Shown: piece by piece, positions 20,247-26,410 of the stretch | How positions within the stretch are numbered: the stretch's first letter is position 1 | Layout of the letters: each line of letters opens with the position of its first letter | Assembly (NCBI RefSeq): GCF_019968765.1 | Contig: NZ_CP074149.1 | Span: 1,984,001 to 2,048,000 of the forward strand | Reading direction: 5' to 3' | Length of the DNA: 64,000 nucleotides | Source: Enterobacter sp. JBIWA008 | Lineage (GTDB): Bacteria > Pseudomonadota > Gammaproteobacteria > Enterobacterales > Enterobacteriaceae | Position numbers and translations under genes: made by a program | Notes under the pieces: model-generated | Told to the model about the DNA's origin: nothing | The model's input: the letters and a program-made list of their open reading frames with translations, nothing else | Database searches by the model: none

Positions 20247-20573
20247 TACTGCCGGGACGCGGGGGTATTGAGTAGCGATCATGTTTTGCTTAACACCTTT
20301 TGCAGGTTCGAAGCGGTATACGACATCAAGCTTATCCGTTTTCTTATAACAGATATTGCTTAGCCGCTTATTTATATGTCGGCTGAAAATGCCATTGCTG
20401 CTGTCTGAAATTACGTTAACTTCCCTCGTGGCGCAGTCGATATTTACGTGAATATCTCCCCCAAGAGATAAGCGTGCCGCATCCACCGGGTAATCCATTT
20501 TAAAGGCATAGTCTCTGTCTTTATCGGCACAGCCAGCCGCCAGCAAAAGTGCCACGGCAAATAATCGTTTCAT
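20211..20573 (-). CDS. Cor-like phage exclusion lipoprotein
   Basis: 120 residues with a lipoprotein signal (MKRLFAVALLLAAGC; lipobox LAAG-Cys15) and Asp at mature position +3, so membrane targeting is uncertain. It faces against the late operon, right after the J-linked genes, where N15 and phi80 carry cor, whose product blocks FhuA-dependent superinfection. The body (residues 26-90) follows the spacing of the TonB C-terminal domain: YP at 28-29, Ala 32-33, Gly 38-39, alternating Val/Ile/His strand, Phe63, Tyr76. Cys47 and Cys75 could form a disulfide. Its orientation suggests expression in the lysogen. The Cor assignment is by position and type, not by alignment. Confidence 0.7.
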   Translation of the reverse strand: MKRLFAVALLLAAGCADKDRDYAFKMDYPVDAARLSLGGDIHVNIDCATREVNVISDSSNGIFSRHINKRLSNICYKKTDKLDVVYRFEPAKGVKQNMIATQYPRVPAVSNSDKLSDGNS

Positions 20574-20640
20574 TTCTACATTCCTGTATCTGCGGGAATA
20601 TCCATTTTATTCGAGTTTAAAAATTAGTCAGATTGATAAG

Positions 20641-20668
20641 AGCGATCAATTTTACATTATTGATCGCT
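20641..20668. repeat. Hairpin with GATC sites before the tail-fibre gene
   Basis: Perfect 10-base arms AGCGATCAAT and ATTGATCGCT around an 8-base loop, between the lipoprotein gene and the fibre gene. A third GATCG occurs at 20674-20678, giving three Dam sites within about 36 bases. Only three T follow, so it is a weak terminator; an operator or methylation-sensitive control site is possible. Confidence 0.6.
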
Positions 20669-20699
20669 TTAAACGATCGTTATTATCGTGAGGTAGTTC

Positions 20700-22001
20700 A
20701 TGCTTTATAACACTGGCACTATTGCTATCAACGGAAATACAGCCACCGGAACGGGTACGAACTGGACTGCGCCAGCCAGCCAGGTCCGTGCTGGCCAGAC
20801 GATCATCGTCATGTCTAACCCGGTGCAGATGTTCCAGATTTCATCTGTGAACAGCGCCACGTCAATGACGGTTACGCCTGCTGCTTCCCCGGCGCTGAGC
20901 GGCCAAAAGTATGGAATACTGGTGTCCGACAACATCTCTGTCGACGGACTGGCACAGGCGATGTCGCAGCTTATCAAAGAGTATGACGAGAACATTGGCG
21001 CGTGGGAGACATTCGCCACTACCTCAGCAAACCAGACCATCACCGTTACCATCAACGGAACCTCCGTTAATATTCCAAGTATTGGCGCGCTTGCCAGAAA
21101 GGGGGCCAACAGCGATATCAGCGAGCTGAAAGGGCTCACTACTGCGCTTTCTGTTGCACAGGGCGGGACTGGGGCAAAGACCGAAGCTGACGCTCGCGCA
21201 AACCTCGGTTTGGGAAGTAGCGCGACGAAGGACGTGGGAACAGCTGCAGGAAACGTAATGCAGGTGGGAGCGTTTGGCCTGGGTAATAGTTCAGCGCAGG
21301 TAATTACTGACGTGTGGGATAAATCATTAGGCAGCAGGTTTATTATGATGTCTCCATCAACTTCAGGCGGGCCACAATATTACTCTATGGGTATTAGAAT
21401 ATCTGAGCGCAGTTGGGGAAATGGCCCAAATGATGTTTCCCAGCAATCATTTTCTGCATTCTCGATGGGAGGAAAAAGATTCACATGGATGACAATGGCT
21501 GATGGGGTTAATTCTGGGTGGCTAGAGGTTTATCATAACGGCAATACCACAAAGTCCAGTGATGGGACACTGAAAGCTGCCTCGCCTGTGATTAAACTTT
21601 TTTCCGATGGCAGATACCTGACCAACGATGAATCAGAGGGCTGTACTGTAACCCGTCTGGCCACAGGTGAATATCTGGTTGAAGGTTGTGAAGGGCTAAA
21701 CTCGGACGCCGCATGGGGCGGCATTGATGGTGGTTTTGATATCCCCACAGACCGCAACAAACAGCCCCTGATCTGGCTGGATTATGAGGTTAATGCTGAC
21801 GGTTCAGTGTTAGTGAAAACCTATCACCGCACACACCGGGAAGCTCCAGCGTTCGCCAGAAATGAATTACTGGGTGTTGATGATGGCGCTCCGGTCGATA
21901 TTCCGCGTGACCAGTTTGTCAGTATTCGAGTGGAAATGCCCGCGGACAGCATCTGGAATCAACGACAGAAATATACAACGAGAGCCCCTGTAAAAGAGTA
22001 A
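20700..22001 (+). CDS. Tail fibre protein, expressed version (3' part invertible)
   Basis: 433 residues. The N-terminal 150 residues are an attachment domain (TGTIAINGNTATGTGTNW, a motif of side-fibre N-termini). A stalk-like repeat (ALSVAQGGTGAKTEADARAN) leads into the crossover site at about codon 169. After it comes the current receptor-binding half, ending in a domain shared by many enterobacterial phage fibres (PVDIPRDQFVSIRVEMP). Inversion would replace everything after residue 169 with the half at 22063-23145, in frame. RBS GTGAGGTAG. Confidence 0.9.
   Translation: MLYNTGTIAINGNTATGTGTNWTAPASQVRAGQTIIVMSNPVQMFQISSVNSATSMTVTPAASPALSGQKYGILVSDNISVDGLAQAMSQLIKEYDENIGAWETFATTSANQTITVTINGTSVNIPSIGALARKGANSDISELKGLTTALSVAQGGTGAKTEADARANLGLGSSATKDVGTAAGNVMQVGAFGLGNSSAQVITDVWDKSLGSRFIMMSPSTSGGPQYYSMGIRISERSWGNGPNDVSQQSFSAFSMGGKRFTWMTMADGVNSGWLEVYHNGNTTKSSDGTLKAASPVIKLFSDGRYLTNDESEGCTVTRLATGEYLVEGCEGLNSDAAWGGIDGGFDIPTDRNKQPLIWLDYEVNADGSVLVKTYHRTHREAPAFARNELLGVDDGAPVDIPRDQFVSIRVEMPADSIWNQRQKYTTRAPVKE
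21193..21218 (+). other. Din-type inversion crossover site, left copy
   Basis: The core AAACC-TC-GGTTT (21200-21211) has the half-sites and spacing of gix/cix/pix/hix sites, with a TC central dinucleotide. It lies at codon 169 of the fibre gene, exactly where the two alternative 3' halves start to differ. Confidence 0.85.
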
Positions 22002-23144
22002 GGCCACTGAAAAAATGCAGCCCGTCATTTACCTGAACGGGCTGCAGCTGAATGCTCAGGCTTCATGATGCCGCTATTTTTAGCTTAAGCTCCTCCAGCT
22101 CGTTCTGTGTAGCCTCCAGCTTCTTGATGACGTAGTTCAGGGCCAGCACGGTATCAAGCATAATGACGTTCGTATCAAGCGCCAACGTATCATCAGCATC
22201 AATCCTGTTGCCTTCACTATCGAAAGCCGGTGATGCAGGAACCAGTTTGACGTACTCGTTGTCAATCTTCATGACATCCTGGGCAATGATGCCCCGGCGA
22301 ACCCTCTCACGAGGGTCATCGTTGTAGACGTAAGTTGCTGGTAGGAATTTCTTGATATTCTCGTATGACTGATAACCATCATCATATTTAATATCGTGCT
22401 TCAGCGTAATGTCACAGTTAGGCTGCTTCTGGAAAATATAGTTACCGGAAAGATTTCCACCAGCGTTGGCGTATATATCACCGTTTGCTGTCGTGAATTG
22501 AAATATACGCTGTCCGGCAGAACCACCATCCCCGAGTGTTGTTATTGCTACATCCGCCCACGAACTAGGCCCGGTAGCTATAGAACCAAGTCCTACTGTT
22601 GAAGAATATCCACCACTGCATTGACTATGCCAACGGGCAAAAGGAATAAACCCTGCATCATTATTAACGGAAACGTTACCTCGGAAAAAAGAGATATTTC
22701 TTTGCCATGTATTAATGTCTGACCATGAGCCGCCATAACCAGCCCCATCAGCTCCACACGAAGATGATTTGAATCTCTCATCCGGGTAAAACAAAAATGA
22801 ACCCGCCGTACCAGTTCCGCTATTAACATTTAACTGCGCTCTGTCTAAATTAGTTCCGCTCCCACGAACGCCGCCAAGAGACCAGTTCCCGTTATACCAG
22901 GCCCCTCCCACTGCGTTTACATAACTTCCGACAGTCCCATCCCCTGTAATGTTGTATAGCTTAACAGCCTTATCACCACCTTCCTGCGTGGATACTCCAA
23001 TACTATTTCCCTGAGTTACCATCAAACTGCCGGTAACATTTCCCCCTGTTTTTTTATCGACAGTATTCAACCGCGAATCATCCCCGGCCGCCACGGTTCC
23101 GGCAGCCGTTCCAACGTTCCTTGTGGCGCTGTTTCCCAAACCGA
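21205..23144. mobile_element. Invertible tail-fibre segment
   Basis: About 1.94 kb between two inverted Din-type sites, holding two convergent fibre 3' halves with a hairpin between them. This is the layout of the G segment of Mu, C of P1 and P of e14. The Pin-like recombinase gene lies just outside. Only one half is joined to the constant N-terminus at a time, which switches host range. Confidence 0.88.
22010..22046 (-). terminator. Hairpin between the two convergent fibre halves
   Basis: Arms TGCAGCCCGT and ACGGGCTGCA (22016-22025 / 22037-22046). On the minus strand six T follow, so it can terminate the second half's transcript. On the plus strand it has no T run. It lies inside the invertible segment. 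Confidence 0.75.
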
Positions 23145-23145
23145 C
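22063..23145 (-). CDS. Silent alternative tail-fibre 3' half with S74 chaperone
   Basis: Open on the minus strand from the right crossover site to 22063, about 360 residues, with no start codon and a TAA just upstream: a storage half-gene. Its first residues (LGNSATRNVGTAAG) parallel those after the left crossover (LGSSATKDVGTAAG). The end is a Peptidase_S74 intramolecular chaperone (TLKHDIKY, then RRGIIAQDV and a C-terminal coiled coil), which trims itself after fibre trimerisation. The expressed half lacks this domain, so the two versions mature differently. Confidence 0.88.
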   Translation of the reverse strand, partial: VGLGNSATRNVGTAAGTVAAGDDSRLNTVDKKTGGNVTGSLMVTQGNSIGVSTQEGGDKAVKLYNITGDGTVGSYVNAVGGAWYNGNWSLGGVRGSGTNLDRAQLNVNSGTGTAGSFLFYPDERFKSSSCGADGAGYGGSWSDINTWQRNISFFRGNVSVNNDAGFIPFARWHSQCSGGYSSTVGLGSIATGPSSWADVAITTLGDGGSAGQRIFQFTTANGDIYANAGGNLSGNYIFQKQPNCDITLKHDIKYDDGYQSYENIKKFLPATYVYNDDPRERVRRGIIAQDVMKIDNEYVKLVPASPAFDSEGNRIDADDTLALDTNVIMLDTVLALNYVIKKLEATQNELEELKLKIAAS

Positions 23146-23156
23146 GTTTTATAGAT
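23131..23156 (-). other. Din-type inversion crossover site, right copy
   Basis: The plus strand reads AAACC-GA-CGTTT (23138-23149); the minus strand therefore has the TC centre, opposite to the left copy. Opposite orientation of the central dinucleotide is what inversion requires. One arm base differs from the perfect half-site (CGTTT instead of GGTTT). Confidence 0.82.
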
Positions 23157-23221
23157 TGCTATCAAGCGGCCTGGCCGATAACTTCACCTGATTTTTTTGC
23201 TGAAATAACTGGGTGAAAAAT

Positions 23222-23779
23222 ATGCAAATTGGCTATGTAAGGGTGTCAACAAATGACCAAAATACGGATCTTCAGCGGCAAGCGCTCGAACGCGCAGGAT
23301 GTGAACAAATTTTCGAAGAAAAAATGAGCGGAACGGTAGCAAACCGGCCAGCACTAAAAAAGCTTCTCAAGGCATTAAATGAGGGGGATACGCTGGTGGT
23401 CTGGAAGCTGGATCGGCTTGGGCGCAGCATGCGTAATCTGGTGCTGCTGGTGGACGAACTTCGGCAGCGCGGTATCCACTTTAAGAGCCTCACTGACAGC
23501 ATTGATACATCCAGCCCAATGGGGCGTTTTATATTTCACATCATGTCAGCACTTGCGGAAATGGAAAGAGAGTTGATTGTGGAACGAACCCGGGCGGGAT
23601 TGGCTGCGGCAAGAGAAAAAGGGCGAATAGGTGGGCGACGCCCAAAGTTGACCGAAGAGCAATGGGCTCAGGCTGGCAGATTGATCGCAAATGGAGTGGA
23701 TCGGAAGCAGGTGGCAATTATTTATGATGTAGCGGTATGCACTCTTTATAAGAAGTTTCCAGCTGATCAAACTACCTAG
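23222..23779 (+). CDS. pin: Pin-like DNA invertase (serine recombinase)
   Basis: 185 residues, strongly similar to e14 Pin. The resolvase catalytic domain has Ser9 in YVRVSTND and the arginines in VVWKLDRLGRSMRN; the long E helix includes ALAEMERELIVERTRAGL. A C-terminal helix-turn-helix follows (GGRRPKLTEEQWAQAGRLIA onward). It inverts the adjacent fibre segment, in related systems with Fis at an enhancer inside the invertase gene. The ATG at 23222 fits the family; a GTG at 23213 is in frame. It lies outside the segment, so its expression does not flip. Confidence 0.93.
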   Translation: MQIGYVRVSTNDQNTDLQRQALERAGCEQIFEEKMSGTVANRPALKKLLKALNEGDTLVVWKLDRLGRSMRNLVLLVDELRQRGIHFKSLTDSIDTSSPMGRFIFHIMSALAEMERELIVERTRAGLAAAREKGRIGGRRPKLTEEQWAQAGRLIANGVDRKQVAIIYDVAVCTLYKKFPADQTT

Positions 23780-23858
23780 TCGTGACAACTGTCACATAAA
23801 ACCTTGTTGTTTCAGGGCTAATACCTCTCTAAGATTGATTAAAAAGCGAGGTGTTAAA

Positions 23859-24215
23859 ATGAAAGTAAGCATAAGAAGTATCCATAATCATGGGGATGCG
23901 AAAGAGGAATACGTTGTTTTAGATGTGAATGAAGACTGCAAATTACAATATTACATGTTGCAAGATACTACCTACACGAATAACGGTAATATTTCTTCAA
24001 AACTGAGGCATTCTTATTGGTTGCCTTCTTATGATGCGAAAAAAGGTGATGAAATAATTATTAATACTCGGTCAGGTAAAAATCTGATACCAGTTAGAGA
24101 AAAAGGTGGGAAAAAATTCACCTTCTATTGGGGGTTAAATTCGGCGGTTTGGAATGATGAAGGGGATTGTGCTGTCTTATTTGAGATAAATACTTGGAAG
24201 TCAAAGGGCGTATAA
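23859..24215 (+). CDS. Unknown protein with lamin-tail-like fold pattern
   Basis: 118 residues. The spacing of conserved elements recalls the lamin-tail (LTD) Ig-like domain: an early strand EYVVLDVNEDC, a mid YYMLQD, a KKGDEIIINT turn, and the signature-like VWNDEGDCAVLFEI near the end (97-110). Codon use is more AT-rich than the morphogenesis genes, which is typical of a moron carried for lysogen or infection fitness. It has its own GAGG ribosome site and is followed by a hairpin. No function can be given. The upstream start at 23835 lacks a good ribosome site. Confidence 0.7.
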   Translation: MKVSIRSIHNHGDAKEEYVVLDVNEDCKLQYYMLQDTTYTNNGNISSKLRHSYWLPSYDAKKGDEIIINTRSGKNLIPVREKGGKKFTFYWGLNSAVWNDEGDCAVLFEINTWKSKGV

Positions 24216-24247
24216 TTATTATGGGCCTATACGATTTTATCGTTGTC

Positions 24248-24268
24248 GGGGGTTATTCCCCCATTTTT
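24248..24268 (+). terminator. Terminator after the lamin-tail-like gene
   Basis: GGGGG / CCCCC arms around TTATT, then ATTTTT. The stem is short but GC-only. It fits the end of the monocistronic moron transcript. Confidence 0.65.
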
Positions 24269-24302
24269 CCCTAATGATTCCCCGTATAAATTTTAAACAT
24301 TA

Positions 24303-24328
24303 AAAACCAGCCGTAAGAGGCTGGTTTT
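24303..24328. terminator. Bidirectional hairpin next to the tRNA fragment
   Basis: AAAACCAGCC / GGCTGGTTTT arms around GTAAGA, with T-rich flanks on both strands. On the minus strand it follows the tRNA CCA end by about 12 bases, the usual place for a tRNA gene terminator, so it may have come with the tRNA fragment. Confidence 0.7.
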
Positions 24329-24339
24329 CAATGTTTTTT

Positions 24340-24381
24340 TGGTCGGCACGAGAGGATTTGAACCTCCGCCCCCCATGACGG
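24340..24381 (-). pseudogene. 3' fragment of tRNA-Pro(GGG)
   Basis: On the minus strand, the T arm and acceptor end GGTTCAAATCCTCTCGTGCC plus GACCA match E. coli proL (anticodon GGG). Upstream, CCGTCATGGGG of the anticodon arm is present, but about 8 bases of the anticodon stem and variable loop are missing, and no 5' half exists. It is not a working tRNA. Such 3' tRNA fragments are what integrases of tRNA-targeting elements carry at their att sites. Confidence 0.82.
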
Positions 24382-24385
24382 ATAA

Positions 24386-24826
24386 CTATGGATTTTTCAG
24401 TAGTAGTTCATGAGCTTTAGATAACCTTCCTTCGATGGCTTTATATCTCGGGCCAGCCATCACCCCTTCACCCAATTGAAGCCCATTTTCATTATAGAAC
24501 TTTCTAATCGAGCTAATGTATTTCTCAATAATTTCTATTTCTAAAGAATAGTTTTTGTCCTTCCTGGCTAAAATTGCTACTCTCTCAAAGTAAAATGGGG
24601 CAGCCACTAAGCCAACTAAATCCATTTTTTTTAGCTCGGATTCGCAACAACGCATCATCGTGTGCAAATCATTTTTATGTGTTTGAGCTAAGTTGTAAGT
24701 CTCTGTTCCATCGACAAGAAGCTCTCCGTTTGTACTTTCGGTCAAAAGCTGGCCGCTGGATTTTCCGAGGAAAGCAAATTCGTCATCAAAAGCCTTATCA
24801 AAAAAATCTTTGTGGAACAAACCCAT
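24386..24826 (-). CDS. Unknown protein at prophage end, TPR-like helices
   Basis: 146 residues, mostly helical. The segment APFYFERVAILARKDKNYSL, followed by EIEIIEKYI, resembles a tetratricopeptide-like helical hairpin pattern (P-x-Y-x-E-R-x-A...Y-x-x-E-I-x-I-x-E) seen in small bacterial proteins of unknown role. AT-rich like its surroundings. It stands between the tRNA-Pro fragment and the icd fragment, the place where prophages often carry accessory or defence genes. No function is inferred from sequence. Confidence 0.65.
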   Translation of the reverse strand: MGLFHKDFFDKAFDDEFAFLGKSSGQLLTESTNGELLVDGTETYNLAQTHKNDLHTMMRCCESELKKMDLVGLVAAPFYFERVAILARKDKNYSLEIEIIEKYISSIRKFYNENGLQLGEGVMAGPRYKAIEGRLSKAHELLLKNP

Positions 24827-24907
24827 AACTTATCACTCGATATGAATAAATATTAAGTATTTATAGATCATCTTCTACGTAAAATGAATGGTATCTTAGC
24901 TAAAACC

Positions 24908-24980
24908 TTCGCCATTGTGACCTTTCGATAACCGTAATTCATTGATTAATTTTATGTAAAAATTACGGTTTAGTGGCGAA
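24908..24980. repeat. Nested inverted repeat near the prophage end
   Basis: Outer arms TTCGCCA (24908-24914) and TGGCGAA (24974-24980); inner arms AACCGTAATT (24930-24939) and AATTACGGTT (24961-24970). It lies in the 385-base gene-free stretch 24827-25211, which is AT-rich and otherwise holds no gene I can support. It could be an arm region for integrase/Xis binding or an operator. Confidence 0.6.
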
Positions 24981-25211
24981 AAATTAATGTATATATTTGA
25001 TTGTTATGGATAACATGCGTGATTTAAAAACACCTTTGATTTAGCGTACCCAAGAGGAAGATAATTTCTTCAACTGAAAAATGGTTATCAAAACCCAAAA
25101 ATAATTAAATACAATCAACTGGTTAGCCTGCGGCTAAAAATGTGTGACGAGAGCATTATTTCTGATGTTTTTACTTAAAAATCAATGCGTCATAATTGAA
25201 TTCATGAAATA

Positions 25212-25376
25212 CTGCTGCGTCATATGGAATGGTTCGAAGCCGCAGACCTGATCGTCAAGGGTATGGAAGGCGCGATCAACGCGAAAACCGTAACCTATGA
25301 CTTCGAACGTCTGATGGAAGGCGCTAAGCTGCTGAAATGCTCAGAGTTTGGCGACGCGATTATCGCGAACATGTAA
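25212..25376 (+). pseudogene. icd: 3' fragment of icd (prophage attachment site)
   Basis: 55 codons that match the C-terminus of isocitrate dehydrogenase ([20 protein letters not shown] ... GDAIIANM), with no 5' part. This is the displaced chromosomal end of icd; e14 and phage 21 integrate here and supply a replacement 3' end that keeps icd functional on their other side. In E. coli K-12 the same relic beside e14 is called icdC. It fixes the right edge of the prophage at about 25.21 kb. The normal icd terminator and chromosomal genes follow. Confidence 0.93.
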
Positions 25377-25400
25377 TCCAGTTTCTGGGTTAAACAAGAG

Positions 25401-25428
25401 CGGGGGCCTGAGGGTTCCCGTTTTTTTT
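25401..25428 (+). terminator. icd terminator
   Basis: CGGGGGCC / GGTTCCCG arms (with two G-U pairs) around TGAG, then eight T. It follows the icd fragment by 24 bases. Confidence 0.88.
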
Positions 25429-25453
25429 GCCTCTGCCTGCGGGAGACAACACG

Positions 25454-25801
25454 ATGTTAGCCACCGTCCTTATCGCTGTCGTTGCATTCATCCATCTCTA
25501 CATTCTTGTGCTGGAGATGTTCCTGTGGAATACCAAAACAGGGCACAAGGCCTTTAATCTGCATCCTGATTTTGCGCGCGACACACGCGTGCTGGCGGCG
25601 AATCAGGGGCTGTATAACGGTTTTCTGGCGGCTGGTCTGCTCTGGAGCCTCTGGCTCGGCGAAAAGGGTATTCAGGTGGCCATCTTCTTCCTGGCCTGCG
25701 TACTGATCGCCGGGCTCTTTGGCGCAGCCACCGCCAGCCGAAAAATTTTGTATGTACAGGCCGCGCCCGCTCTCGCAGCGCTGCTTGCGTTACTCATCTG
25801 A
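25454..25801 (+). CDS. DUF1304 family inner membrane protein
   Basis: 115 residues with four predicted membrane segments (TVLIAVVAFIHLYILVLEMF; around 45-65; IQVAIFFLACVLIAGLFGA; the C-terminal APALAALLALLI). The HxYI-LEMFLW motif and NQGLYNGFLA are typical of DUF1304. Function unknown. The ATG at 25454 has the site GGGAGA; an upstream ATG at 25427 lies in the icd terminator T run. Confidence 0.85.
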   Translation: MLATVLIAVVAFIHLYILVLEMFLWNTKTGHKAFNLHPDFARDTRVLAANQGLYNGFLAAGLLWSLWLGEKGIQVAIFFLACVLIAGLFGAATASRKILYVQAAPALAALLALLI

Positions 25802-25875
25802 AGCAGTGCTTTGGTTGAGATAAGGCGTCCGATATACTGATGGCTTTACCCTTACAGGTTAGCGACGAGACTGTT

Positions 25876-26121
25876 ATGAACAACGATATCCCACTGAAAT
25901 ATTATGACATTGCCGATGAGTACGCGACGGAAGCCGCAGAGCAGGTCGCTGAGTCAGAGCGCGACGCACTGGCACATTATTTCCAGCTGCTGCTCACCCG
26001 TTTATCGAATAATGAGGAGATTAGCGAGGAAGCCCAGCAGGAAATGGCCATTGAGGCCGGGATCCGTGTGGGTCGCATTGACGATATTGCGAATTTCCTC
26101 AATCAGTGGGGAAATGAATAG
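25876..26121 (+). CDS. ymjA: YmjA, DUF2543 protein
   Basis: 81 residues, the same length as E. coli YmjA and very similar ([37 protein letters not shown] end). A small acidic helical cytoplasmic protein of unknown function. The ATG at 25876 is chosen by homology; an in-frame ATG at 25840 adds 12 residues. Confidence 0.85.
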   Translation: MNNDIPLKYYDIADEYATEAAEQVAESERDALAHYFQLLLTRLSNNEEISEEAQQEMAIEAGIRVGRIDDIANFLNQWGNE

Positions 26122-26127
26122 CCTGCC

Positions 26128-26289
26128 TTAAAAACCGTTATGCTGATGCTTTGCGATACAGCTCAGCATCACGCTATCGGACCACATGCATTTTTTCCGC
26201 AGAATATGCGAAGCGGGGGCGTCGATAAACAGCGCGAAAATAACGGTCAGACAAATGAGTACCACTGGGAATAGTAAGGATAATTTCAC
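26128..26289 (-). CDS. Possible small membrane protein (53 residues)
   Basis: GTG at 26289 reading to TAA at 26128 gives 53 residues with one strong membrane segment (LLFPVVLICLTVIFALFI) and a basic, Cys/His-containing tail. The start resembles YoaK-type small membrane proteins (M-x-L/I-x-x-LFPVV). No clear ribosome site precedes the GTG, so support is limited to the composition and the lack of any other gene in 26122-26410. Confidence 0.4.
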   Translation of the reverse strand: MKLSLLFPVVLICLTVIFALFIDAPASHILRKKCMWSDSVMLSCIAKHQHNGF

Positions 26290-26410
26290 GTTTTTAACCA
26301 AAATATGAGTGTGCTTCAGGGTAATCTACCGTCTGATTGTGACGACTATATGTTTTTGCGTAAAAAATGGAAATGCCCGACAGGAAAAAAACGGATCCGC
26401 AAGACTTCGG

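Noticed and set aside
22063..23139. Complete separate tail-fibre gene starting at a TTG at 23139
   Set aside because: The TTG is inside the crossover region, a stop lies just upstream and there is no ribosome site. It is the silent half of the invertible fibre gene.
24340..24381. Functional tRNA gene
   Set aside because: Only the 3' part is present, with part of the anticodon arm missing; it cannot fold as a full tRNA.
25348..25557. 69-codon frame across the icd terminator
   Set aside because: It runs through the terminator hairpin and the start of the DUF1304 gene in another frame; no support.
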